46,402 bases of DNA from Acidobacteriota bacterium (GTDB taxonomy: Bacteria > Acidobacteriota > Terriglobia > Terriglobales > Acidobacteriaceae): positions 1 through 46,402 of the forward strand of contig QIAM01000102.1 of assembly GCA_003225555.1 (NCBI GenBank), written 5' to 3'. Positions 27,482 to 35,752 of the stretch are shown here, piece by piece (position 1 is the first letter of the stretch; each line of letters begins with the position of its first letter). Position numbers and translations under genes: made by a program. Under the pieces are notes generated by a model, which ran no database searches, had not been told where the DNA came from, and saw only the letters and a program-made list of their open reading frames with translations.

Positions 27482-28423
27482 ATGCAGCACTCCTTTTCAC
27501 GCAGGCAGTTTCTTGCCACCATGGGCGCGGCCGCCACAGTCTCAGTTTCCAGGGGTGCGGTTGCGACAAATGCGATGCTACCGGAGGGTTCGTCGGCTTC
27601 TTCCGAAAAGCCCGCGGGCCGGATTGTTGATATGCACGTTCACTTTGACGAACAGAACCCTAACTTCGTCGACGATCTGGTGAAGGTTACAGAACCGCTG
27701 AATGTAACGGCGTGCGTGCTCACTCCCTATCGCAGCCGTATGGTAGTCGCCGAAGCGGCGAAGCGGCATCCCGCGAGGATCGTTCCTTTCGGCTACGTCG
27801 ACATGGACGCGCCCGACGCCGCTCGGCAGGCGGAGGAGTTCCACGCGCTCGGTTATCGTGGCCTCGGTGAACTCGAATTCGTAAAGAAGCCTTACACCGA
27901 CCCTTCATACTTGCCTGTTTACGAGCTAGCTAACCGGTACAGCTGGGTTATTTTGTTCCACACCGGTATCGTCCTGCGGCAAAAGTTCGAGGAACCTGAG
28001 GACGTGGCGTCTTACCGGATGCGGGCTTTTCACTTGGAGGAAATCGCGCGGCGTTTCCCGAAGATTACGGTGCTCGGCGCACACTGCGGCAATCCCGAGT
28101 ATGAATGGGCGGGAGAAGTGGCGCGCTGGAACCCCAACGTCTTTTTCGACCTGAGCGGCTCGACTTTGACAAAAATGCGCGACCGTCTGGGTGATTTCCG
28201 CAAGATCTTTTGGTGGACAGGTACCAAATGGGGAACGAAAACGCCCGAAGACGACCCCAGTGCCTTTGTCAAGTTAGTCTTCGGGTCCGACGAGGGTCTC
28301 GATGGGATTGCCCCCGCATTGGATCAGTATCGCGCCATGTTCGACGCCTGCGACGTTCCCGCGCACACGCGAAAGTTGATCTTGGGAGGGACGCTAACCA
28401 CGATATTGGGCCTGACGGCATGA
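27482..28423 (+). CDS. Tat-exported amidohydrolase-family TIM barrel (amidohydrolase_2-like)
   Basis: 313 residues from the ATG at 27482, with GAGG 5 nt upstream; a GTG at 27467 is also open. The twin-arginine leader SRRQFLATMGAAATVSVS ends near residue 30. The metal ligands of an amidohydrolase are visible: DMHVHFD (H52, H54), the strand LFHTGI, GAHCGNPEYEW and the terminal FGSDEG aspartate. Such enzymes hydrolyse lactones, amides or decarboxylate cyclic acids. It is the first gene on the plus-strand side and shares the divergent promoter with the nine-gene operon. The cleaved bond cannot be deduced; a lactone or amide made from the polymer sugar is likely. Confidence 0.78.
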   Translation: MQHSFSRRQFLATMGAAATVSVSRGAVATNAMLPEGSSASSEKPAGRIVDMHVHFDEQNPNFVDDLVKVTEPLNVTACVLTPYRSRMVVAEAAKRHPARIVPFGYVDMDAPDAARQAEEFHALGYRGLGELEFVKKPYTDPSYLPVYELANRYSWVILFHTGIVLRQKFEEPEDVASYRMRAFHLEEIARRFPKITVLGAHCGNPEYEWAGEVARWNPNVFFDLSGSTLTKMRDRLGDFRKIFWWTGTKWGTKTPEDDPSAFVKLVFGSDEGLDGIAPALDQYRAMFDACDVPAHTRKLILGGTLTTILGLTA

Positions 28424-28586
28424 TTTTTCAAGGCTTCGGCAAAATGTGGATCTGACTTCCGTCGAGCGGCGGAAATCGCCGGATTTGGGCACAGGTTTAC
28501 TTTCAGTTTATGTTTCGTAAGCTCCGATAAGTGCGCGATCTGCGTGCGCGTGGGTAGAAACTGTCATCAAGTGCCCAACATTTACC

Positions 28587-28618
28587 TTGACAGTGCAAAC
28601 AGATATATTGTATACACC
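28587..28618 (+). promoter_or_regulatory. promoter of the GntR gene with internal operator
   Basis: TTGACA (28587-28592) is a perfect -35 box. TATACA (28611-28616) lies 18 bp downstream as a -10. The perfect palindrome TGTATACA (28609-28616) overlaps that -10, and with GATATA upstream it resembles sites at 11560 and 27228. FadR-subfamily GntR regulators often bind TNGTNNNACNA-type sites, and TTGTATACA fits the form. Self-repression of the regulator is therefore likely. Confidence 0.6.
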
Positions 28619-28652
28619 ACGCCGGACGTCACGGCCTATGAGGTCCCAGACA

Positions 28653-29423
28653 ATGATTCGGGCAGAGTCGCTCACAGATCAGGTGTACTCCTGGCTGGAA
28701 CGGGAGATTGTCGAGGGGCGGATGACACCTGGCGAGCGGATCCGAGAGAAGGAGCTCTCGCAACGGTTGGGAATAAGCCGTACGCCAATTCGCGAGGCGC
28801 TGCTGAAGCTGGAGATGGCCGGCATTGTTGTTTGCAACAGCAGACGCAGCTACAACGTGCGCATACTGACTGCGGCCGACGTCAGTGAGATCTTTGAGAT
28901 CCTCGGAATTCTGGAGGGGGCGGCGGTGACCGCGGTTGTGCAGCAGATTACAGAGGAGGACCTGGATCTGCTCGAACAATACAACCAAAAAATGGCAGAA
29001 ACTGCCAGAACTGAGGACTTCCACACCTTCGGTGCGTGGAACGAAAAGTTTCACGACGTCCTGCTTTCTAAGTCCAAGAATCACAGCCTGCGTGACGTTT
29101 GCGACTCCATCCGGCGGCGAATCTACGTTTTTCCGGTTCAGCCGCGTACGTTGAGTCACTTGATCGATCAATCGGTTCGCGAGCACATAGAGATAATTCG
29201 CCTGGCGAGGGCCAAGGATGCTGCGGCATTGGGAGCGTACTTCCGCGACATCCACTGGAATTACCAGGCACATTTGCCTTACGTCGAGGAGGTGTTTGCA
29301 AAGGGTCCCGTTGTTCCCGCGGAAGGCCCGGATAAGTTTCGTCGCTTACGGAGGGGGCGTGAGTCGTCTGTCCTGTCCACCAAACGCATTGGACGGGAGA
29401 GGCCGTTACCAATGGCTAAATGA
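28653..29423 (+). CDS. GntR-family transcriptional regulator (FadR/FCD subfamily)
   Basis: 256 residues from the ATG at 28653, which has GAGGT 8 nt upstream; an in-frame TTG at 28587 is only the -35 box. The winged HTH domain is at the N-terminus (REKELSQRLGISRTPIREAL, about 31-50), followed by an FCD ligand domain of alpha-helices. Metal/ligand residues of the FCD fold are present (D in AADVSEIFEI, H in FHDVLL, EHIEII and RDIHWN). Such regulators respond to carboxylic acids or sugar acids, which fits the aldolases and acid carriers in the locus. It sits between the two catabolic blocks, has its own operator-bearing promoter, and is the obvious candidate to bind the sites at 11560, 27228 and 28602. 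Confidence 0.85.
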   Translation: MIRAESLTDQVYSWLEREIVEGRMTPGERIREKELSQRLGISRTPIREALLKLEMAGIVVCNSRRSYNVRILTAADVSEIFEILGILEGAAVTAVVQQITEEDLDLLEQYNQKMAETARTEDFHTFGAWNEKFHDVLLSKSKNHSLRDVCDSIRRRIYVFPVQPRTLSHLIDQSVREHIEIIRLARAKDAAALGAYFRDIHWNYQAHLPYVEEVFAKGPVVPAEGPDKFRRLRRGRESSVLSTKRIGRERPLPMAK

Positions 29424-29428
29424 TGAGT

Positions 29429-29441
29429 AACGTCTGACGTT
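29429..29441 (+). repeat. 13-bp palindrome before the TonB receptor gene
   Basis: AACGTC-T-GACGTT is a perfect inverted repeat 6 bp after the regulator stop codon. It may be a small operator or a weak transcript hairpin; no T-run follows. Confidence 0.25.
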
Positions 29442-29491
29442 CTTCAAAAGTGCATTCTTGGTTGTTGGGTATTGATGGCCAGGAGGATTGT

Positions 29492-32400
29492 ATGAAGCTG
29501 CGACAGGTTAGGTTGATCGCATGGGGATTGGTCTTCGGAGTGGGCACTGGGAGTTGGTTTCCTTCGCAAGCCCTGGCGCAGACTGGTAAAGCCAGTGTCA
29601 CTGGGACAGTGCGGGATGCCGGACACGCGGTGGTTACCGGAGCCAACGTCGTGATCACCAATTCGGAAACGAACATTGGTACTAAGACTCAAACCAACGA
29701 CGAGGGTATCTATTATCTGGGCGGCCTTCCGCGTGGTCCCTATACGCTGAGTGTCGAGAAGGAAGGATTCAAAAGATGGGAGGGAAAGCTGGAGCTCTAT
29801 GTCGGGCAGAATGCGGTGGTTGATACCGTGCTCAACGTAGGCAGTGTGAAGGAAGTCGTGGCAGTCACGGACGCGGCCCCGGTCATAACTACGCAGAGCT
29901 CGGAGGTATCTGACGTAAAAGACTTCGAGCGCATCCGACAGTTACCGCTGAATGGCCGTGAGGTAACGCTGCTGTTAAACCTGACTCCTGGACTCGAGGG
30001 TGAGGGCTCATGCAACGACCGCGCTATCACTGCGCCATGCACCAGCTTTCGTGTCAACGGCACAAAAGTTGGAGCGCTGGATATCACGGTGGACGGGGTC
30101 TCGGAGGTAGATCGCTTTGGCGGCGGAGCCTCACGGGTGCAGCCGGGACTCGATACGGTGCAGGAATTCCGAATCGAGACGGCTGGCTCCGATGCTCGCT
30201 ACTCGCGACCCTCGACGGTTACGATCTCAACCCGCAGTGGAACGAACGCGATTCATGGCAGCCTCTTTGAAACTCATCGCAACAACTCGGGCGGCCTGCG
30301 CGTTCGCCGGCGTGAGGACCTTCCGGATCCTGTTACCGGCGTCTTCAAACCTGGACAGCTTATTCGGAACGAATATGGGGCGTCGGCTGGCGGGCCCGTC
30401 TACATTCCGGGCCTGTACGACGGGCGTGGCAAGAGCTTCTGGTTTGTGGCCTTCGAGGGATTGAGGGCCCTGCAACAGAGTCTCAATGTAAGTGATGAGA
30501 ATGGCCAGCGCGTGCCCACCCAGGCTATGTGGAACGGAGATTTGAGCAACGCCCAGGATACAGAGGGTAACCCGATCACAATCTATGATCCGCTAACCAC
30601 AGACGCCAACGGTGACCGCCAGCCCTTCCTGGGTAACATTATTCCAGCAGACAGGATCAGCGATACTGCAAAGGCATTGGCCGCGATCACCGCCCGTCCC
30701 TCGAGCGCTAACAATCCTTACCTGGGGCCTAATTTCGTCCACTTCTATCCCGACAGAACCAAGCTCTGGAACCTGACCATTAAAGGAGATCAGCACTTCG
30801 GCGATAAAGACTCCCTTTCGGTCAGATATACCCGAAGCGCTCGCAATCACACCACGGAAGGTGGCGTTTTCGCCGATCCAGCAACCGCAGCCGACGGCGC
30901 CGGAACATCCCGTACTGACACCACAATTCACGATGTTGCGGCAAACTATAACCGGCTGATTTCGAATTCCTTCTTGAACGAACTTTTGGTGGGAGTGCAC
31001 CGATCGTTTCACGATCAGGGAACCTTGGCTGACTTTACCGACTGGGCGGGCAAACTCGGCTTGCCCAACCCGTTTGGCGTAAACGGGTGGCCTACTTTCT
31101 GCGCCTCCAACCTGGGGTACTACGGCTATTTTTGCTGGGACGCGGACAACCATTCGAATCAGGCTTTGACGGCCGAGGTCCTCGACGACAATGTCAGCTG
31201 GACCAGGGGCAAGCACACCATCAAGTTTGGTGGCAGGGTCCGCCTGGAGCAGAATAACGTTCGCGAGCTCCAGCAGGCTCAGGGATCGCATAGCTTTGAC
31301 GGAGGCTGGACGGGACTCACTGCGAATGATCCCAATGATCCCGGGAGGCTCGTGGATTTCACCAGCGACGGATTCGCTGACTTGCTCTTAGGCCTGCCAA
31401 GTTATTTGAGCAATCAGTACAACCGGGGTTACTTCTATTTCCGGCAGAAGGAAATAGGTCTTTACTTCAACGACAATTGGAAAGTCTCGCCGCGTTTGAC
31501 ACTGAACCTGGGACTCCGCTGGGACAAGTGGACTCCCTATCACGAAAAATTAAATCGCCTGACCACCGCCGATATCGCTTCCATATCCGACCCGAGCAAG
31601 TTCGAAGTGATTACTCCGGGAAACCACGACATGCAATCGCTGCCTGGAATTCCTCCGGGCGTGTTGACCTCGTGGGAAGCGCGTGGCTTGACCTTCAACA
31701 CGGCGCGGGCCGTCGGCTATCCCGACAGCCTATTTGCTGCCGACAATAATAACTTTGGTCCCCGTGTCGGCGTCGCTTTCAAGATCACGCCTAATACAGT
31801 TTTGCGCGGCAGCTACGGCGAATACTTCTGGACTATGCCGCTCTCCCAGTTGTTGCAGGCCTCAAGGACGAATCCTCCTCTGAACCTTCGTTTCGAAAAC
31901 ATAGTGAATGACCGGAATTTTCCGCTCAGTAATTACACGAAGATCAGCAAACCGGGGCCCGGGGACTTTACTCCCAACGCGACCGTGGATACTACCGGTG
32001 GCTCCATCCCGCCAGGAGCGCAATTGGAACAAGTTTGGGATGGGCGTCACTGGACAGACGACCGCGTCCAGCAATGGCATATCACGCTCGAGCACGAACT
32101 CCCCCACCAGACCGCTGTGCGCGTCAGCTATCTCGGAACTCATGGCAGCGATCTGGAGCAGAACTACGCCTTCAACACGCGGGAGGCCACTTTCAACTAC
32201 GCAACTCGCACCGGGTTGGCGCCCCCGAGTGACCGCGACTTGCTCCGTATCAACCCGAACTGGAACCTCAGAGCCAAAGACCGCAGTGGGTATTCGAACA
32301 GCAACTCGGCACAAGTCGAGATTGAACGCCGATTTTCCAAAGGCCTGGCGTTCCAGTGGTTTTACACCTACATTCATTCCCTGACCACGACCGACGCGGG

Positions 32401-33217
32401 AGGGTTTACCAGCGGCAATTCTGGCATCAACGATATCAAATCGGGAGCCGCGCCACCTGAAGTCATTGACCTTCGTGGCGAGCCCAACCTGACTTACAGC
32501 CAGCGCCTCCACATGGTGTATCTCAACTCCACCGAAGTCCCCCCCCACCACATCCGCTATAACGCGGTCGTGGATCTTCCCTTTGGCCGAGGCAAGAAGT
32601 TCGGTGGCGGTGCTTCTGGAGTTCTCAATCAAGTGATTGGCGGTTGGCAGGTCGCCAGCATTGGAGATTGGCGGGGCGGCTACTGGAGGAGTGTTAGTTC
32701 CGGCCGGTTCCAGGCGGGCAATCCGATCCTCAATCCCAACCAGCGGCTGGAGATGGATATTTTCGGCCGGCACCAACGTTTGTGGTTCAAGGGAGACTTC
32801 GATCCTACCCAAGCCACGAACGTGACCGGAGGGGACCTGATAGCTTTGGTGCCGGTGGATCGAAGTCAAAGGACCGTTCGCCCCTTCGGACCCGACTGCG
32901 GCGGCAGCTTTGATACCAACCGGCTGGCCGTGACTTTGGCTAACGGTGCCGGTTGCTACGACGCAAGTGCTTCTGAGTTTTTCAATCCGAGCAAACGTGC
33001 CAGTTTGATCGGCTCAGGCGCATGGAATACAGACATCTCCGTGTTCAAGAACTTCAAAATCAGGGAGGTGGCGAATCTACGATTTACGGCGGATTTCTTT
33101 AACGCCTTCAATCACCCAAACGACATAGACCCCGACAGCACGACCGGTCTGCAGGATTTGAGCAAGCAGCTGAATGATCCGCGGATCATTCAATTCTCGC
33201 TCCGCCTGGACTGGTAG
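29492..33217 (+). CDS. TonB-dependent outer-membrane receptor with CarboxypepD_reg domain
   Basis: 1,241 residues; the ATG at 29492 is 5 nt after AGGAGG. A signal peptide (QVRLIAWGLVFGVGTGSWF to SQALAQ) precedes a carboxypeptidase-regulatory-like beta-sandwich (about 25-110, SVTGTVRDAGHAVV), a plug domain (about 120-240, with LPLNGREVTLLLNLTPG and FRVNGTKVGALDITVDG) and a large beta-barrel ending in FSLRLDW, whose final aromatic residue is recognised by outer-membrane assembly. This Acidobacteriota-type architecture is thought to take up glycan fragments or large nutrients using TonB energy. It follows the GntR gene by 68 bp and precedes Gfo/Idh and GH20-like genes, so it probably imports the polymer pieces that the exported enzymes process. 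Confidence 0.9.
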   Translation: MKLRQVRLIAWGLVFGVGTGSWFPSQALAQTGKASVTGTVRDAGHAVVTGANVVITNSETNIGTKTQTNDEGIYYLGGLPRGPYTLSVEKEGFKRWEGKLELYVGQNAVVDTVLNVGSVKEVVAVTDAAPVITTQSSEVSDVKDFERIRQLPLNGREVTLLLNLTPGLEGEGSCNDRAITAPCTSFRVNGTKVGALDITVDGVSEVDRFGGGASRVQPGLDTVQEFRIETAGSDARYSRPSTVTISTRSGTNAIHGSLFETHRNNSGGLRVRRREDLPDPVTGVFKPGQLIRNEYGASAGGPVYIPGLYDGRGKSFWFVAFEGLRALQQSLNVSDENGQRVPTQAMWNGDLSNAQDTEGNPITIYDPLTTDANGDRQPFLGNIIPADRISDTAKALAAITARPSSANNPYLGPNFVHFYPDRTKLWNLTIKGDQHFGDKDSLSVRYTRSARNHTTEGGVFADPATAADGAGTSRTDTTIHDVAANYNRLISNSFLNELLVGVHRSFHDQGTLADFTDWAGKLGLPNPFGVNGWPTFCASNLGYYGYFCWDADNHSNQALTAEVLDDNVSWTRGKHTIKFGGRVRLEQNNVRELQQAQGSHSFDGGWTGLTANDPNDPGRLVDFTSDGFADLLLGLPSYLSNQYNRGYFYFRQKEIGLYFNDNWKVSPRLTLNLGLRWDKWTPYHEKLNRLTTADIASISDPSKFEVITPGNHDMQSLPGIPPGVLTSWEARGLTFNTARAVGYPDSLFAADNNNFGPRVGVAFKITPNTVLRGSYGEYFWTMPLSQLLQASRTNPPLNLRFENIVNDRNFPLSNYTKISKPGPGDFTPNATVDTTGGSIPPGAQLEQVWDGRHWTDDRVQQWHITLEHELPHQTAVRVSYLGTHGSDLEQNYAFNTREATFNYATRTGLAPPSDRDLLRINPNWNLRAKDRSGYSNSNSAQVEIERRFSKGLAFQWFYTYIHSLTTTDAGGFTSGNSGINDIKSGAAPPEVIDLRGEPNLTYSQRLHMVYLNSTEVPPHHIRYNAVVDLPFGRGKKFGGGASGVLNQVIGGWQVASIGDWRGGYWRSVSSGRFQAGNPILNPNQRLEMDIFGRHQRLWFKGDFDPTQATNVTGGDLIALVPVDRSQRTVRPFGPDCGGSFDTNRLAVTLANGAGCYDASASEFFNPSKRASLIGSGAWNTDISVFKNFKIREVANLRFTADFFNAFNHPNDIDPDSTTGLQDLSKQLNDPRIIQFSLRLDW

Positions 33218-33239
33218 CTGGGGAAAACAAACTTCTTCG

Positions 33240-33278
33240 AGGCCCTGCCGGCCGGTTGCTTGCGGGGCCCTGGTTTTC
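33240..33278 (+). terminator. possible terminator or attenuator hairpin after the receptor gene
   Basis: AGGCCCTGC (33240-33248) pairs with GCGGGGCCCT (33262-33271), with one bulged base, across a 13-nt loop. GGTTTTC follows. It resembles a leaky rho-independent terminator, just downstream of the receptor stop codon and ahead of the next start codon, and could lower expression of the genes behind it. Confidence 0.4.
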
Positions 33279-33280
33279 AG

Positions 33281-34588
33281 ATGAAGGACGAGATTAACGA
33301 CGATCTCACGCGTCGCAATTTTTTAAAGACCGCGGCCTCAGCCGCCGCGTTTGCAGCTCTGCCCGGACTCGCCGCAACCGCAGAAAATGCAGGGCCCAAC
33401 GACGCTGTGCGTTATGGCTTTGTCGGCACCGGAACGCAGGGCTGCACCCTGCTGCGGTTTTTGACCACGATACCAGCCGGGCGATGCCTCGCCACTTGCG
33501 ATATTTACCCTCCTAACCTCAAGAAAGGAGTCGAAGCCATCGGCTCCAGACCCGACACGTATGAGGACTACCGGCAACTGCTGGACAGGAAGGACATTGA
33601 CGCGGTGCTGATCGCCACGCCCCTCTATCTCCATGCGCGGATGGTGATCGATGGTCTCGAAGCCGGCAAGCATGTCTTCATTGAAAAGAGCATGTTCTTC
33701 AAGGAAGAAGAGGCCGAGCAGATCCGCAAGGTTGCAGCCGCGCATCCGAAGCAGGTTCTCCAGGTAGGCTTGCACCGCCGCTCAAGCGTGCTCTATCAGG
33801 TAGCCATGGAGATGGTCGGCAAGGGCGCCTTGGGCAGGGTTTTACTCGTGCAGTCACGCGTCACAACCCACAGCAGTTGGCGAAGGCCCGTGGCGGACGC
33901 GAAGTATGAACGCCTGATTAACTGGCGAATGTACCGTGAATATTCGGGCGGGCTGATGGCAGAGATGGGCTCCCACTTTATCGACATCGCGAACTGGGCG
34001 TTCGAGGGCGAACCGGTTTCGGTCATCGGCACCGGCGGACTTGATTACTGGAAGGACGGCCGGGAGGTTCACGACACCGTTCAATCTATTTGTGATTACA
34101 GCGGCGGCGGAAGACATTACTTCCACTGCATGCTTTTCAATGGTCACCACTCGAACGGTGTGATGATCATGGGTGATCAGGGGACCCTGGATATTACCGA
34201 TGATCGCGGCATCTACTTCCGCGAACCCGTCGCCAAAATCTCTTCGGGCCCCGCCAAGGAAAACTGGTGGGCTGGCGCCACTGTTTCCAAAGCAGCTGCT
34301 CAAAAGGGTGTGGTGATATTTCCGGAGAAAGAAGCCAAGGATAGCGGGTTCGTCGATCGAGAAAGGCGCTACGCGAGGCAGTGGCTAGCCTCGATGGGTG
34401 TTTATCAACCCGAAGAGCCGTACGATCCTTACTGGGGCGAACTGGTGAACTTCTTCGTGAGCATTCGCGAAAACAAAGCTCCCGTCGTTCCTCTGGAGAT
34501 CGGCACTGCAGATGCGATGGCAGTCATTAAGGCGAACCGTGCCATTGACACCGGCCTAAAGACATCCTGGACGAAGAAGTCAGCCTAG
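33281..34588 (+). CDS. Tat-exported Gfo/Idh/MocA-family oxidoreductase, second copy
   Basis: 435 residues from the ATG at 33281; an upstream TTG at 33260 is possible but lies in a hairpin. The twin-arginine leader (LTRRNFLKTAASAAAFAAL) is followed by the Rossmann nucleotide-binding turn (YGFVGTGTQGC) and the EKSM segment in place of the common EKP. LRRSSVLYQ-like and HSSWRRP segments and MGSHFIDIANWAF make up the substrate half. It lacks the cysteine-rich insert of the copy at 25841, so the two are not simple duplicates. Sugar oxidation/reduction, or NAD-dependent glycosidase chemistry, in the periplasm is likely. It precedes apbE by about 90 bp. Confidence 0.8.
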   Translation: MKDEINDDLTRRNFLKTAASAAAFAALPGLAATAENAGPNDAVRYGFVGTGTQGCTLLRFLTTIPAGRCLATCDIYPPNLKKGVEAIGSRPDTYEDYRQLLDRKDIDAVLIATPLYLHARMVIDGLEAGKHVFIEKSMFFKEEEAEQIRKVAAAHPKQVLQVGLHRRSSVLYQVAMEMVGKGALGRVLLVQSRVTTHSSWRRPVADAKYERLINWRMYREYSGGLMAEMGSHFIDIANWAFEGEPVSVIGTGGLDYWKDGREVHDTVQSICDYSGGGRHYFHCMLFNGHHSNGVMIMGDQGTLDITDDRGIYFREPVAKISSGPAKENWWAGATVSKAAAQKGVVIFPEKEAKDSGFVDRERRYARQWLASMGVYQPEEPYDPYWGELVNFFVSIRENKAPVVPLEIGTADAMAVIKANRAIDTGLKTSWTKKSA

Positions 34589-34676
34589 CCGCCGGTGACG
34601 CCAAGCTGGTTCTCGCGGGTTAGCCGGCGATGGCTATCTCGCGTGCTCGTTCGGCAGCATAAGGTCGTGGAAACGG

Positions 34677-35738
34677 ATGCGAGATGCCATCACACGCTAT
34701 GAAGCCGCCCATCAGGCCATGGGGACTGAATTCACCCTGGTTGCCTATGGTGATGATCCCCAGTACCTGATGGCAGTGGGCAATGAGGTGTTTGAGGAGA
34801 TCGACCGGCTCGAAGGTCAGATGAGCATCTACAGGCCAAAGAGCGAACTTTCCGTCATCAACCGAACGGCGGCCGCACGAAGCGTCTGTGTGGAGCCGAA
34901 ACTCTTTGCGTTGCTCGTGAATGCGGTCGATCATAGTCAGTCAACTGGAGGGGCCTTTGACGTGACCGCCGGCCCGCTGATGAAGGCTTGGGGATTCTTT
35001 CGCGGCAAAGGCCGCATTCCGGAGAATTCCGAGATTGCCCAGGTTTTGCGGCGAGTTGGATATCGACACCTGTACCTGAAACGGGCGGAGTGCACAATCC
35101 GTTTCGATGTGGAGGGTCTCGAGCTTGATCTCGGGGCAATCGGAAAAGGATACGCGGTGGATCGGGCCGTAGAGATCCTGCGCCACTATGGTGTCACCCG
35201 GGCGTTGGTGTCGAGCGGTACCAGCAGCCTCTACGCGCTCGGCGCACCGCCCGGAGAGCGGGCGTGGTCGATCAGCCTGCGCAACCCGTACGACAGCGAG
35301 AAGGCGGCGAACGTTATCTATCTTCGAGACTGTTCCCTCTCGACCTCGGGCAACTACGAGAAGTTCTTTAAGCAAGGAGACAAGACGTACGCGCATATCC
35401 TCAACCCCTCTACCGGCAAGCCGGTGGAGAATATGCTGGCTGCGATCGTCCTGGCGCCGTGCGCCTGCGATGCCGACGCTCTTTCAACCGCGTTTTATGT
35501 AATGGGCGTCGAGCGCAGCCGGGAATACCTTGCCACGCATCGGGACCTAATGGCTCTGTTTTACCTGCCTCGAAGCAGGGGCCAGGGGTTCCGCCGCGTG
35601 ATACTTCGTTCGGATGGCGCAGATGCCATCGGCGCGTTTTTCACCAAGACTGCAGCGCGGAAAAGGAGGGCCACCCGGAAGCAAACTTCGAAGGTTTCTC
35701 CAAGCCGCATTTCCGGTGCGTGGGCGACAGCACGTTAG
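34677..35738 (+). CDS. apbE: FAD:protein FMN transferase (ApbE family)
   Basis: 353 residues. ApbE enzymes move FMN from FAD onto a threonine or serine of an exported redox protein. Seen here are HQAMGTEFTL (about 13-22), the FAD-binding LELDLGAIGKGYAVD segment, the magnesium-site region HILNPSTGKPV and the DADALSTAFYVMG aspartate. The usual GGN loop reads SSGTSSLYALG. No lipoprotein signal is present at the N-terminus, unlike many periplasmic ApbE proteins. No protein with the FMN-attachment motif was recognised nearby, so its target is uncertain. The C-terminus is basic and low complexity. Start: ATG with no strong ribosome site. Confidence 0.82.
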   Translation: MRDAITRYEAAHQAMGTEFTLVAYGDDPQYLMAVGNEVFEEIDRLEGQMSIYRPKSELSVINRTAAARSVCVEPKLFALLVNAVDHSQSTGGAFDVTAGPLMKAWGFFRGKGRIPENSEIAQVLRRVGYRHLYLKRAECTIRFDVEGLELDLGAIGKGYAVDRAVEILRHYGVTRALVSSGTSSLYALGAPPGERAWSISLRNPYDSEKAANVIYLRDCSLSTSGNYEKFFKQGDKTYAHILNPSTGKPVENMLAAIVLAPCACDADALSTAFYVMGVERSREYLATHRDLMALFYLPRSRGQGFRRVILRSDGADAIGAFFTKTAARKRRATRKQTSKVSPSRISGAWATAR

Positions 35739-35752
35739 GACTATCGATCACT

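Noticed and set aside
31862..32869. 335-residue minus-strand frame inside the TonB receptor gene
   Set aside because: Antisense to a continuous 1,241-residue receptor frame; no domain is visible.
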